The notes under the pieces were generated by a model. It was not told the origin of the DNA and searched no databases. It saw only the letters and a list, made by a program, of their open reading frames with translations. From positions 1 to 64,000 of the forward strand of contig CAJUIV010000004.1 of NCBI GenBank assembly GCA_910586905.1: 64,000 nucleotides of DNA, read 5' to 3'. Position 1 is the first letter of the stretch; each line of letters starts with the position of its first letter. Position numbers and translations under genes: made by a program. The stretch is from an uncultured Christensenellaceae bacterium. GTDB lineage: Bacteria; Bacillota; Clostridia; Christensenellales; CAG-314. Positions 25,875-34,523 of this stretch are shown here, one piece after another.

Positions 25875-25921
25875 TTGTAAAACGCAAACCACTAGCACTG
25901 CTAGTGGTTTGCGTTTTACAA
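25875..25921. repeat. Perfect 23-bp palindromic arms between yfcE and groEL
   Basis: Positions 25875-25897 are the exact reverse complement of 25899-25921 with a single base between them. The arms contain GCAAACCACTAGCA. It lies between a weak hairpin for yfcE (ACGGC...GCCGT near 25850) and the groEL terminator. Confidence 0.9.
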
Positions 25922-25925
25922 ATGA

Positions 25926-25952
25926 AAAGGGCGATATATCTTATCGCCCTTT
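25926..25952. terminator. Terminator of groEL (possibly bidirectional)
   Basis: AAAGGGCGATA and TATCGCCCTTT pair around five bases. On the - strand TTTTCATTTG follows, 33 bases after the groEL stop. Confidence 0.85.
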
Positions 25953-25984
25953 CTATGTTGTTTTATCGGTTTATACCTTTTGTT

Positions 25985-27604
25985 TTAGTACATATCGCCT
26001 TGCGGCGCAGCTGCCGGCGCGGGAGGTTCGGGGATATCGCAGACAATGCTTTCGGTGGTAAGCAGAGTACCCGCTACGCTTGCTGCGTTTTGAAGCGCCG
26101 AACGAGTAACTTTCGTCGGGTCGAGTATGCCTTTGTCAATCATATTGCCGTAGGAGCCCGTAAGAGCGTCGTAGCCGTAGTTTGCCTTCTTTGCGGATAA
26201 AACCTTGTCTACGATAACGCCGCCGTTTACGCCCGCGTTTTCGGCTATTTGCTTGATAGGCGATTCCAACGCTTTGCGTACAATGCTCGCTCCGGTTTTT
26301 TCGTCGCCGGAAAGCGTTTTTATCAGTTGGTCGACTTCGGGAATGGCGGCAAGCAAAGCAACTCCTCCGCCCGCTACGATTCCTTCTTCGACGGCGGCTC
26401 TCGTGGCGTTCAAAGCGTCTTCTATACGCATCTTGCGTTCTTTCATTTCAACTTCGGTAGCGGCGCCTACGCTTATCTGTGCAACTCCGCCCGCAAGTTT
26501 TGCCAAGCGTTCCTGATATTTTTCTTTGTCGTAGTCGCTTGTGGTTTCGGATAACTGATGTTTTATTTGAGAAACTCTTTGTGCGATAGCTTCGCTTTCG
26601 CCTGCGCCTTCAACAATAATGGTGTTGTCTTTGTCAACTTTAACTTGCTTTGCGCGTCCGAGCATATCGATAGTGGCGGTTTTAAGTTCCAATCCCAATT
26701 CTTCGCTTATAACCGTTCCTCCCGTAAGGATAGCTATATCTTGCAGCATTTCCTTGCGTCTGTCGCCGAAACCGGGCGCTTTAACAGCTACGCAAACGAA
26801 GCTTCCTCTCAGCTTATTTAAAATCAGGGTGGTCAGAGCTTCGCCTTCGACGTCCTCGGCGATAATAAGCAGTTTCGAACCCGTTTTTACAACCTGTTCC
26901 AGTAGAGGCAGAAGTTCTTGTATTGAGGAAATCTTTTTGTCCGTGATAAGAATAAACGGATTGTCGAGGTCGGCAACCATTTTGTCCAAATCGGTAGCCA
27001 TATAGGGGCTGGCGTAACCGCGGTCGAACTGCATACCTTCCACGATATTCAGCTCCGTCTTCATCGTTTTGCTTTCTTCAACGGTGATTACTCCGTCGTT
27101 GCCTACTTTTTCCATAGCGTCGGATATCAAACTGCCGATAGTTTCGTCCGCGGCGGAAATGGACGCTACTTGTGCGATTGATTGTTTTCCTTCCACGGGA
27201 GTGGAAATCTTTTTAAGTTTTTCTACGCATACTTCAACCGCTTTGTCAATTCCTTTACGTAAAATGATTGGGTTTGCGCCGGCGGCTACGTTTTTGTTTC
27301 CTTCGCGTATAATCGCTTGAGCAAGCACGGTTGCGGTGGTAGTGCCGTCGCCGACGATGTCGTTGGTTTTGGTGGACGCTTCTTTCACGATTTGAGCGCC
27401 CATATTTTCAAACGGGTCTTTAAGTTCGATTTCTTTCGCAATGGTAACGCCGTCGTTGATTACAAGCGGCGCGCCGTATTTCTTCTCCAAAATAACGTTG
27501 CGTCCTTTGGGTCCCAATGTGATTTTAACCGTATCGGCAAGTTGGTTTACGCCGTTTTCAAGCGCCTTGCGTGCTTCTTCTCCGTATTTAAGCTGTTTAG
27601 CCAT
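25985..27604 (-). CDS. groEL: Chaperonin GroEL
   Basis: The 60-kDa folding chamber subunit, 539 residues. It has GPKGRNVILEKKYGAPLV near residues 31-48, the ATP site GDGTTTATVLAQ (about 85-96), and VAGGGVALL in the equatorial domain. The C-terminus is Pro/Ala-rich and ends GDMY instead of a long Gly-Gly-Met tail. It lies 18 bases after groES in a leftward operon, with the HrcA operator upstream of groES. AGGCGAAAAAA precedes the ATG. Confidence 0.98.
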   Translation of the reverse strand: MAKQLKYGEEARKALENGVNQLADTVKITLGPKGRNVILEKKYGAPLVINDGVTIAKEIELKDPFENMGAQIVKEASTKTNDIVGDGTTTATVLAQAIIREGNKNVAAGANPIILRKGIDKAVEVCVEKLKKISTPVEGKQSIAQVASISAADETIGSLISDAMEKVGNDGVITVEESKTMKTELNIVEGMQFDRGYASPYMATDLDKMVADLDNPFILITDKKISSIQELLPLLEQVVKTGSKLLIIAEDVEGEALTTLILNKLRGSFVCVAVKAPGFGDRRKEMLQDIAILTGGTVISEELGLELKTATIDMLGRAKQVKVDKDNTIIVEGAGESEAIAQRVSQIKHQLSETTSDYDKEKYQERLAKLAGGVAQISVGAATEVEMKERKMRIEDALNATRAAVEEGIVAGGGVALLAAIPEVDQLIKTLSGDEKTGASIVRKALESPIKQIAENAGVNGGVIVDKVLSAKKANYGYDALTGSYGNMIDKGILDPTKVTRSALQNAASVAGTLLTTESIVCDIPEPPAPAAAPQGDMY

Positions 27605-27622
27605 AATTTTTTTTTCGCCTCC

Positions 27623-27907
27623 TTATTCTACAATAGCCAATATATCGCTTTGTTTTATAATCGTAACTTCTTCGCCGTCAACTTTAAATTGACTGCCTGC
27701 ATATTTAGAGTACAATACTTTGTCTCCTACCGAAACAACCATTTTAACGTCTTTGCCGTCGATTGTTCCTCCTTCGCCTACGGCTACCACAACGGCGATT
27801 TCCTGTTTCTCTTTCGCCGCCGACGGTAAAAAGATTCCGCCGACAATCTGCTCGGTTTCTTCGGGCTGTTTAACTACTACTTTGTCAAAAAGCGGTTTTA
27901 ATTTCAT
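27623..27907 (-). CDS. groES: Co-chaperonin GroES
   Basis: The seven-fold cap for GroEL, 94 residues. It starts MKLKPLFDKVVVK, has the mobile loop around EETEQIVGGIFLP (about 18-30) and ends with DILAIVE. The ATG at 27907 has GGAGGTATCG upstream; seven further in-frame residues upstream are leader. It is first in the groES-groEL operon, under a promoter at 27983-28010 and a CIRCE operator at 27943-27969, so it is a heat-inducible HrcA target. Confidence 0.97.
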   Translation of the reverse strand: MKLKPLFDKVVVKQPEETEQIVGGIFLPSAAKEKQEIAVVVAVGEGGTIDGKDVKMVVSVGDKVLYSKYAGSQFKVDGEEVTIIKQSDILAIVE

Positions 27908-27942
27908 TTTCGATACCTCCAAAATCAATTATTAACTAATAT

Positions 27943-27969
27943 TTAGCACTCCAAACAAAAGACTGCTAA
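27943..27969 (-). promoter_or_regulatory. CIRCE operator (HrcA site)
   Basis: TTAGCACTC, nine bases, GACTGCTAA. The consensus right arm is GAGTGCTAA, so one base differs. It lies between the -10 and the groES start, the usual place for HrcA repression. hrcA itself is not in the window. Confidence 0.93.
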
Positions 27970-27982
27970 TTTGCATAAGTAT

Positions 27983-28010
27983 ATTATACTACTGTTTTGT
28001 AAATTGTCAA
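27983..28010 (-). promoter_or_regulatory. Promoter of groES-groEL
   Basis: On the - strand TTGACA (28010-28005), 16 bases, TATAAT (27988-27983). Both hexamers are consensus. Confidence 0.9.
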
Positions 28011-28412
28011 GACAATTATTTGCCGTTTTGCTAAATTTTTTGGCGAAACGGTTTCAGATTATTTTAACGTTGCGAGTATTAAAAACAGATAACCGAATCG
28101 AGTGTAAATTTTAGGCTCGAAAACGTTTCGGAGCTTTACCGTAACGTTGTCGTATACGCAGGTTTTGTTAAATATTTCAAACGCTAAACGCGCCTTTGAT
28201 CGTTTTTTGACGTTCCGAAGCTCAAACGAATAGGGAAAAATCTTGACTTTAACTCAATGCCGCTGTGCGGAATACGAGCGTAAATCGAAACTCGGGTTTA
28301 CAAAATTCAGCCAATTTAAAATTCGACGTATAAACATAAAAAGAATATTAGCCGATTTCGGCATATAATATATAAATAAATAAAAATACTTTAAAAAAAC
28401 GGGGACAAATAA
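28011..28412. other. Intergenic region without recognised features
   Basis: Between the divergent groES promoter and the promoter at 28413. AT-rich, no gene, repeat or RNA structure that I could support. Confidence 0.5.
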
Positions 28413-28441
28413 TTGAAAATTTTGTAAAAAAGTGCTAAAAT
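28413..28441 (+). promoter_or_regulatory. Promoter of the DUF2188 gene
   Basis: TTGAAA (28413-28418), 17 bases, TAAAAT (28436-28441). Confidence 0.75.
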
Positions 28442-28479
28442 TTAATAAAATATATTTTAACTTATGATGAGGTGAAACT

Positions 28480-29445
28480 ATGCCTTGGGATAAACAGCTT
28501 TTTACTGTTTTCGATTTTAACGTTTTGCTTTGGCACGTAGTGGTAGCGGCGGCGGTATTGTTGGCGCTGATTGTGTTTATATCGGTTTGCGCCGCGTTGT
28601 CTCACGCTAAAAAGAAAGTTAAACGTTTGGAACGGCAGACTAAAGCGTCGGAGCACGAACAAACAACCGCAACTTCGCTTCAATTAGAGGAAGCGGAATC
28701 CGCCGAAACCGAACAGACGCAAAACGCAACAGAACTCAAAGAAGAAATTTCCGCCGAAAAAACCGTAGGCGGAAGCGACGGAACGAAAGACGAGCAAAAA
28801 GAAGAATTTGTAGAAGAGGTAAAAGAAGAAATGCCTGCAAAGACAGAACCTAAAACCGCCGAAAAAACCGTTTCGTCTAAAATTAAAACGGCGGAAACAG
28901 AACCTAAAACCGCTTCCGTAAACACAAAAACCGTAAAAGACGAAAAAACGGCGAAGTCGGAAGAAAAGAAAGAAAAAACCGTTTCCAAGCCTGCGGAAAA
29001 AGTCAAAAACGAAAAGCCCGTCGAATCCGACAAAACAGTTAAAAATCACGCGTCCAAAACGGCAGCCAAAAAGGACGGGTCTGCCTCCAAATCCGAAAAA
29101 GCCGCTGAAATCCAAAAGGAAAAACCTGCGGATAAAGAAAATGCGAAAACCGTTTCCGAAAAGCCCGCACAAACCGAACCTAAACCTACTGTAAAAAGCC
29201 AAAACGAGGAAGTTTTGCCCGTTATCGAAACGCTTGGAGTAAAACCCTCTTCGCAGGCTAAAGTATATCACGTATCTTTGCGCGAAGACGGCAAATGGCA
29301 GGTTAAACTCAGCAAAGGCGACAAAGCGATAAAGCTTTTCGATAAGCAGTCCGAAGCGATTACGTACGCTAACGAACTTGCCGTTCACAACGGCAGAGTG
29401 GTTATTCACCGCGTAGACGGTAAAATCCGTAAAAAAAGATATTAA
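28480..29445 (+). CDS. Membrane-anchored DUF2188 protein with long charged linker
   Basis: A 321-residue protein. One transmembrane helix lies at about 14-40. A linker of roughly 200 residues follows, nearly all Lys, Glu, Thr, Ala, Pro and Val and rich in EPKTA and KTV phrases. A C-terminal DUF2188 domain (about 260-321) reads YHVSLREDGKWQVKL, then an EAITYANELA helix and VVIHRVDGKIRKKRY. DUF2188 is a small fold of unknown function. GAGGTG lies seven bases before the ATG. A strong terminator follows at 29508. I infer it is displayed near the membrane by a flexible tether. Confidence 0.8.
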   Translation: MPWDKQLFTVFDFNVLLWHVVVAAAVLLALIVFISVCAALSHAKKKVKRLERQTKASEHEQTTATSLQLEEAESAETEQTQNATELKEEISAEKTVGGSDGTKDEQKEEFVEEVKEEMPAKTEPKTAEKTVSSKIKTAETEPKTASVNTKTVKDEKTAKSEEKKEKTVSKPAEKVKNEKPVESDKTVKNHASKTAAKKDGSASKSEKAAEIQKEKPADKENAKTVSEKPAQTEPKPTVKSQNEEVLPVIETLGVKPSSQAKVYHVSLREDGKWQVKLSKGDKAIKLFDKQSEAITYANELAVHNGRVVIHRVDGKIRKKRY

Positions 29446-29507
29446 AAACCGTTCGCGTCGGTACGTCGCGATTGAAAGACAGAATATTTAACGGCTAAAA
29501 AAACGCG

Positions 29508-29537
29508 CGCCGTTTTGCGCAACAAAACGGCGTTTTT
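29508..29537 (+). terminator. Terminator after the DUF2188 gene
   Basis: CGCCGTTTTG and CAAAACGGCG pair perfectly around five bases, then TTTTT. It ends only about 23 bases before the comEB start. Confidence 0.92.
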
Positions 29538-29559
29538 GATTTACAAAAGGAAAATCCGT

Positions 29560-30015
29560 ATGAACAAATGGGATAAACGTTTTATGGAACTTACCGAGCA
29601 AGTCGCCACTTGGTCGAGCTGTTACAAGAAAGACCGTCAAGTCGGCGCGGTTATTGTGCGCGACAAGCGCATTTTAACTACCGGTTACAACGGCGCTCCT
29701 TCGGGCGTTAAAAGCTGCAAGGATAAAGGCGAGTGTCTGCGCGTAAAACTCGGTGTTCAAAGCGGAACCAGACACGAACTTTGTTATGCGGTTCACGCCG
29801 AACAAAACGCGATAATTCAAGCCGCCCGCCTCGGTATCGTTTTGGAGGGCGCTACTTTATACTGTACTCATCAGCCTTGCGTTATCTGCGCCAAGATGAT
29901 TATAAACGCAGGCATAAAACGTATTGTGTATAAAGAGGGCTATCCTGACGATTTTTCTATGGAACTGCTTACCGAGGCCGGAGTTAAAGTGGAAATGTAC
30001 GACGGCTTACAATAG
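29560..30015 (+). CDS. comEB: Deoxycytidylate deaminase (ComEB-type)
   Basis: Converts dCMP to dUMP for thymidylate synthesis. The 151-residue protein has the zinc site HAE at 79-81 and PCVIC at 106-110, plus the upstream TGYNGAPSG and CLR segments typical of dCMP deaminases. AAAAGGAAAA lies before the ATG at 29560. No comEA or comEC is nearby, so a link to DNA uptake is not implied. A terminator stands directly before its ribosome site, which leaves little room for a promoter of its own. Confidence 0.92.
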   Translation: MNKWDKRFMELTEQVATWSSCYKKDRQVGAVIVRDKRILTTGYNGAPSGVKSCKDKGECLRVKLGVQSGTRHELCYAVHAEQNAIIQAARLGIVLEGATLYCTHQPCVICAKMIINAGIKRIVYKEGYPDDFSMELLTEAGVKVEMYDGLQ

Positions 30016-30039
30016 CGACGACGCCGTTCAAACCGCCGT

Positions 30040-30933
30040 TTATATAAGTTTTTTATCGGCTATATACCTTAACGGAATATCGAATACGTCGAGAGCGCCC
30101 TTATAACCGTCCGCTTTAAGTCTCGGCAAAGCGAGAGCATATCTTAGCATAATTTTGGCTGTAAAGTCGGCGTTGCAATCGAGGTCTATCCGCGCTTTGG
30201 CGGTAAAGCCGTCTCCCGACGTAAAAACCTGCCCGATGTGAGAGGTTTGTTTTTTTAGTTCTCTTACTTCTTGGGGCGTAACGAAACGGACTTCCGTTTC
30301 GTATTCGTCAAAGTAGTGCGGCATCGATTTTATTTCCCGTTCTATTTTTTCTTTATCGCTTTCTATTGCGGCTACGTAGCATAGCCGTTTATGTAATTTC
30401 GCGCCGTCGGTTATTCCCGCGCGGATTTTTTTTTCACAGTCGCCGTTAGGTAATGTAAACTGTACGGCGTCTAAAACTCCGTCCAGAGTTCTTACGGCGT
30501 TAGAGTGTCCCTGCGAAATTCCCTTCCCCCATACCGTTGTTATTTCATCCGCCGCGGTTCCCAACGCCGCCCGCGCAAGGCTTAAAAGCCCCGGGTCCCA
30601 TCCCGTGGATATTATCGATATTCTGTCGGGTTTTATCGCCTCGAGATTGCTTTTGTATTTTGAAATTTCGGCGTGAGTATCGAAGCTGTCCACGGTGTCG
30701 AAATTTTTAAACTTTTCGGCGTAATTCATCACGTCGCCGTAACTCCCCAATGCAATCAGCGCCGCGTCGAAATCGTCCGCCTTTTCTATTTCGTTTAGCG
30801 GTCTGTATTTTGGATTGTCCAAATATCTGCGCGAGTAAATCGCGGCAAGTTCCGTTCCGTTGTTTTTTTCTATTTCTTTTTCAAGGCTTTTGCCTAAATT
30901 TCCGTATCCTATAACGGCCAATTTCAATTTCAT
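30040..30933 (-). CDS. ddh: meso-Diaminopimelate dehydrogenase
   Basis: Makes meso-diaminopimelate in one step from tetrahydrodipicolinate, ammonia and NADPH, bypassing the acylated intermediates. The 297-residue protein has the Rossmann motif GYGNLG (residues 9-14), STGWDPGLLSLARA and WGKGISQGHSNAVR, all diagnostic of Ddh. GGAGAGGAAA precedes the ATG. It converges on comEB. With asd-dapA-dapB (2078-4774) and lysC (32176) it completes a route to cell-wall diaminopimelate, and it explains the absence of dapD/dapE-type genes here. Confidence 0.95.
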   Translation of the reverse strand: MKLKLAVIGYGNLGKSLEKEIEKNNGTELAAIYSRRYLDNPKYRPLNEIEKADDFDAALIALGSYGDVMNYAEKFKNFDTVDSFDTHAEISKYKSNLEAIKPDRISIISTGWDPGLLSLARAALGTAADEITTVWGKGISQGHSNAVRTLDGVLDAVQFTLPNGDCEKKIRAGITDGAKLHKRLCYVAAIESDKEKIEREIKSMPHYFDEYETEVRFVTPQEVRELKKQTSHIGQVFTSGDGFTAKARIDLDCNADFTAKIMLRYALALPRLKADGYKGALDVFDIPLRYIADKKLI

Positions 30934-31112
30934 TTCGGTTTCCTCTCCAAATTTTACGCATTTTTAACGTTATTTTATTAAAATTTAAAAAAAATGTTTT
31001 AAAATGTGATATATACACTTTATTTTTTCGATAAAATAATGTATTATATATATTGAAAAAATATGTTTCACAATGTTTAACAAAATGTTACGCGCAAGGG
31101 ATAAGAACTGAT

Positions 31113-31964
31113 ATGTGGGCGAAAGTAATAGAATTTTTTACAGATACTAATATTCCTAATATTGTCGCGCATGTAGCATTGATAGCAGTGGTAACGCTGG
31201 TATTTTTTGTGTTGTTTTACTACGCTAAAAAATGCAATATGCAGATTTTGGTTTACTTGGCGATGATTGCCGTAGTAATTCTGTTTTGTCTGTCGTTTTT
31301 GTTAGCCCCCGAAGTAATGAGGTTTTTCGTTTATTTTACCGCGGGACTTATCTGCGCAACGGGTTTGGTACTTTTTTCTCAAGATTTTCACCGCGATATT
31401 TTTCGTCTTTCACTCAGACGCTCAGCCGGCGGCGAGTCGTCTTTCGACGAGTACGGCAGAGACGATTTGAGCGAATCTGTTGCGGAAATCGTAAAGGCGT
31501 GTTTGCGTCTCAGCAAAACCGATACGGGCGCGCTAATAATAGTTTGCGACGATTTGTCCGATACGATATTGGACAGCGGTACCAAAGTCAACGCGGAAAT
31601 TTCCGCCGAACTTTTGGAAACTTTGTTTTTCCCTAAAACTCCGCTTCATGACGGTGCGGTTATTATAACGGATAACAAGGTAATGTCTGCGGGGTGCTAT
31701 CTGCCTCTTACTCAAGCGCACAATCTTCCCCGTGAATTCGGTACCCGACATCGCGCTGCGATAGGCGTATCCGAAGCGTTTCCCGGTCTTACCGCGATAG
31801 TCGTCAGCGAGGAAACGGGTATAATTTCCGCCGTTCACGACGGCAAAATAAAACGGTATTTAGACGCCAATCAGCTCAAAGCTATATTGGAATGCGCAAT
31901 GAACTTGTCAGACAAAGGTCAGGAAATAAGCATTTGGGGGTTAAGGGAAGATGAAGAAGACTGA
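31113..31964 (+). CDS. cdaA: Diadenylate cyclase CdaA
   Basis: Makes cyclic di-AMP from ATP at the membrane. From the ATG at 31113 the protein has 283 residues: three transmembrane helices at about 15-37, 43-64 and 69-88, then the DAC domain with the catalytic DGA (180-182) and RHR (212-214) motifs. AAGGGATAA lies before this ATG. A longer reading from 31053 (TTG) has no ribosome site. In most Firmicutes cdaA is followed by cdaR and glmM; here a 43-residue membrane ORF and then lysC follow instead. Confidence 0.94.
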   Translation: MWAKVIEFFTDTNIPNIVAHVALIAVVTLVFFVLFYYAKKCNMQILVYLAMIAVVILFCLSFLLAPEVMRFFVYFTAGLICATGLVLFSQDFHRDIFRLSLRRSAGGESSFDEYGRDDLSESVAEIVKACLRLSKTDTGALIIVCDDLSDTILDSGTKVNAEISAELLETLFFPKTPLHDGAVIITDNKVMSAGCYLPLTQAHNLPREFGTRHRAAIGVSEAFPGLTAIVVSEETGIISAVHDGKIKRYLDANQLKAILECAMNLSDKGQEISIWGLREDEED

Positions 31965-32082
31965 AAATAAGCGTTCTTTCGGTTCGCGCGTAAAACACTT
32001 TTTCAAACATTATTTCGGAATGTTAATTTTGGCTTTATTGTGTGCGGTTTTGATGACTTTGTTAATATGCTATTGCGCTTAG
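31951..32082 (+). CDS. 43-residue single-helix membrane protein overlapping cdaA
   Basis: The frame starts with ATGAAGAAGACTG inside the last codons of cdaA, 14 bases before its end, with AAGGGAAG just upstream. It encodes a basic N-terminus (KKTENKRSFGSRVKHFFK) and one hydrophobic helix (GMLILALLCAVLMTLLICYC). The topology and location mimic the N-terminus of CdaR, the usual CdaA partner, but the soluble repeats of CdaR are absent. It could be a small regulator of CdaA or a residual piece of cdaR. No homology claim is made. Confidence 0.5.
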   Translation: MKKTENKRSFGSRVKHFFKHYFGMLILALLCAVLMTLLICYCA

Positions 32083-32101
32083 TATTTATATAGATATTTG
32101 C

Positions 32102-32126
32102 GGTCGAGAGCTTTACGCTTTCGGCC
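32102..32126 (+). terminator. Weak hairpin between cdaA unit and lysC
   Basis: GGTCGAGAGC pairs with GCTTTCGGCC (two G-U pairs) around five bases; followed by GTATTGTTATTTG. A weak terminator at best. Confidence 0.4.
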
Positions 32127-32175
32127 GTATTGTTATTTGTCGAATTAAAATTCGCTTTAGGTCGTATGTTAAAAT

Positions 32176-33258
32176 ATGATAACGGCAAAATTCGGCGGCA
32201 CTGCGGTAACGCCGCGCAATCTTGTTTATTTAAAAAAAATAATTTCGCCTTTTCACAAAGTAGTGGTCGTAAGCGCGGTAGGCAAGGAGTTTTCTTCCGA
32301 CGTTAAAACTACGGATTTGCTGGAAAAATATTTTTTTTCCGGCGACGATAATATTTGGAAAGCGGTTGAAGATAAGTACCGAAGACTTACGGAAGTCAAC
32401 GGAATAGGCATAGACGTCGACGAATTGCTGTTCGGCGCAAAAGCTCGAGCGCGCCGTTACGGCTTGCAGTATTGTATGTCGCTGGGTGAAGAATTGTCCG
32501 CAAAAATCGTAGCGGAATACCTTGGCGCAGCCTACGTAGAAGCGGACGAGGTAGTGCGTTTCGGCGTTCGTTCTCTTTTGTTCAAAGAAACGATGTCGGC
32601 AATGTCCAACGCGTATAAAGGCGTAAAATTGGCTGTAACGGGCGGATACTACGGCATGGGTAAATACGGGCGTCAAACTTTTTCCCGCGGAGGAAGCGAC
32701 GTAACGGGCGCGCTGTGCGCCGCGGCGACGATGTCTTCATTGTACGAAAATTGGACGGACGTGTACGGAGTTTGCGTTGCCGATCCCGTGAAAGTGTACG
32801 GGGTTTCTACTATTCGTTCGATGAGTTACTCCGAAATGCGCGCGCTGTCCCGAGGCGGCGCGGAGGTGCTGCATCCTAGCGCTATATCGCCTGCCGAAAG
32901 GTTTTCTATACCTATAAAAATCGGCAATTTTTATAATCCTCAAGGCGCAAGCACGTTGGTTAGTCAATGCTATTCGCAGAACAAATTGCTGTCGGTAACG
33001 GAAAAACGCGTAGACGGTAAGATAAAAACTACCATTCTGCACAATATGAATTTCGCCGAAATTTCCGCCGTCGTTTCAGGCTTTTTCGGCGAAAGATATT
33101 CCGTTTTAAACTGTTTCGGAGTTAGTATAAATACGGAAAAGAACAAAACTTATTCCTGTGTTTTTAGCAAAAACAAAGCGGTGCTAGTTACCGAATCTAC
33201 GGTAATAGAAGACTTATATAAATATTTGCGTCGCGCGGAACTGATAAAAGTTGACTAA
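32176..33258 (+). CDS. lysC: Aspartate kinase
   Basis: Phosphorylates aspartate, the first step to lysine, threonine and methionine. The 360-residue protein has the kinase opening KFGGTAV (5-11), the SRGGSDVTGAL segment and a C-terminal ACT region. It is somewhat shorter than typical monofunctional kinases (about 400), so the regulatory half may be reduced. It is not linked to asd, which lies 28 kb away on the other strand. No lysine riboswitch was seen in the 90-base gap before it, and there is no clear ribosome site. Confidence 0.92.
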   Translation: MITAKFGGTAVTPRNLVYLKKIISPFHKVVVVSAVGKEFSSDVKTTDLLEKYFFSGDDNIWKAVEDKYRRLTEVNGIGIDVDELLFGAKARARRYGLQYCMSLGEELSAKIVAEYLGAAYVEADEVVRFGVRSLLFKETMSAMSNAYKGVKLAVTGGYYGMGKYGRQTFSRGGSDVTGALCAAATMSSLYENWTDVYGVCVADPVKVYGVSTIRSMSYSEMRALSRGGAEVLHPSAISPAERFSIPIKIGNFYNPQGASTLVSQCYSQNKLLSVTEKRVDGKIKTTILHNMNFAEISAVVSGFFGERYSVLNCFGVSINTEKNKTYSCVFSKNKAVLVTESTVIEDLYKYLRRAELIKVD

Positions 33259-33300
33259 TTTTAACGGGTAGGCTAAAATATTTTAAAAGTAGGTGAACAA

Positions 33301-34479
33301 ATGAAAATTCTTGTTATCGGCGGAGGAATGTCCGGCTTGACGTACGCGGTGGTCTGCGCAAAAAACGGCTTAGACGTAACCGTTGCCGAACGCAACAACC
33401 GCGTAGGTAAAAAAATAGCGATGTCGGGCAACGGCAAATGCAACGTAGGCAACGCCAACGTCAACGCAGGCTGTTTTAACAAAAGCAATATAGTAAAAAA
33501 CGTTCTGGACGAGATTTCCGTTTCGGAATACGTAAAATTTTTGGAGAGCTTGGGCGTGTATACTTACGCCGACGGCGAAGGGCGTATGTATCCTCTTAGC
33601 GACAGCGCTTCGAACGTTGTCGATTGCTTTAGGTATCAGCTTTTTAAGTACGGCGCAACGGTTTTGTGCGATGCCGAAGTTACCTCGTGCAAACGAGTTA
33701 ACGGCACGTACGAAGTAAAAATCAACGGCGTAAAATACGTTTTCGATAAAGTCGTTCTCGCGTGCGGCAGCAACAGTCAGTCGCCCGATTCCGTTCCGTT
33801 CGGCATAGTTTCGCAAAATATATTTACCGACCGCGTTCCTTCTCTCGTTCCCGTAAAAATTCACAATATGGAAGGCATTTTAAACGGTATTCGCGTAAAA
33901 GCGGAGGTATCCTTATACGACGGCGCGCTCTGTTTGGGAAAACAAAGCGGCGAAGTACTTTTTAAGGACTACGGACTGTCCGGCATATGCGTTTTCAATT
34001 TGTCCTCAGTTATCGCCCGCCGCGAGGTTGCACGAAAACGCGGAGATTACTATTTTACGGTAGATTTGGTTCCCAAACTTTCCGAGTGGGATTTGGGAGA
34101 AATATTGTACAAACGCGTAAAATCGCGCGCGGACTCAGACAAATTATTTTACGGAATACTGCACAATAAGCTTGCCGAATGCGTTTTAAAACGCTGCGAA
34201 GACAAAACGGACGTATCCAAACTTTCTCATATAGCAAAACATATGCGCTTCGACTTTTTAAAACTGCTCGATTTTTCTATGAGTCAGGTTACCGCAGGCG
34301 GAATCGACGAAAAATACGTTAACCTTTCCGATTTAACCTTGCCCGACGGTATAGTCGCTCTCGGCGAAATTTTAAACGTCGACGGAGTATGCGGAGGAAA
34401 CAATCTGTATTTTGCCGCCGCTTCGGCGCTGTATACTTTCAGTAAAGCGGAACGCGAAAAAGCGTACGCAAAAATATAG
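33301..34479 (+). CDS. HI0933/BaiN-like flavoprotein
   Basis: A 392-residue FAD-binding oxidoreductase-like protein. The dinucleotide motif GGGMSGLTYA opens the chain at about residues 7-16. The family signature GKKIAMSGNGKCNVGNAN follows near 36-53, and the end has GGIDEKYV...GGNNLYFAAASA. Members of this group include YhiN and the bile-acid gene product BaiN; the true reaction is uncertain for most. AGGTGAACAA precedes the ATG. A strong terminator follows. Confidence 0.88.
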   Translation: MKILVIGGGMSGLTYAVVCAKNGLDVTVAERNNRVGKKIAMSGNGKCNVGNANVNAGCFNKSNIVKNVLDEISVSEYVKFLESLGVYTYADGEGRMYPLSDSASNVVDCFRYQLFKYGATVLCDAEVTSCKRVNGTYEVKINGVKYVFDKVVLACGSNSQSPDSVPFGIVSQNIFTDRVPSLVPVKIHNMEGILNGIRVKAEVSLYDGALCLGKQSGEVLFKDYGLSGICVFNLSSVIARREVARKRGDYYFTVDLVPKLSEWDLGEILYKRVKSRADSDKLFYGILHNKLAECVLKRCEDKTDVSKLSHIAKHMRFDFLKLLDFSMSQVTAGGIDEKYVNLSDLTLPDGIVALGEILNVDGVCGGNNLYFAAASALYTFSKAEREKAYAKI

Positions 34480-34492
34480 CGCTTCAAATATT

Positions 34493-34523
34493 CGGACGGC
34501 TAAACCGCCGTCCGTTTTTTTTT
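34493..34523 (+). terminator. Terminator after the BaiN-like gene
   Basis: CGGACGGC and GCCGTCCG pair around six bases, followed by nine T. Confidence 0.93.

Noticed and set aside
28684..29409. Leftward 241-residue frame opposite the DUF2188 gene
   Set aside because: It is the complement of the low-complexity Lys/Glu linker, giving an artificial Phe/Gly-rich peptide.
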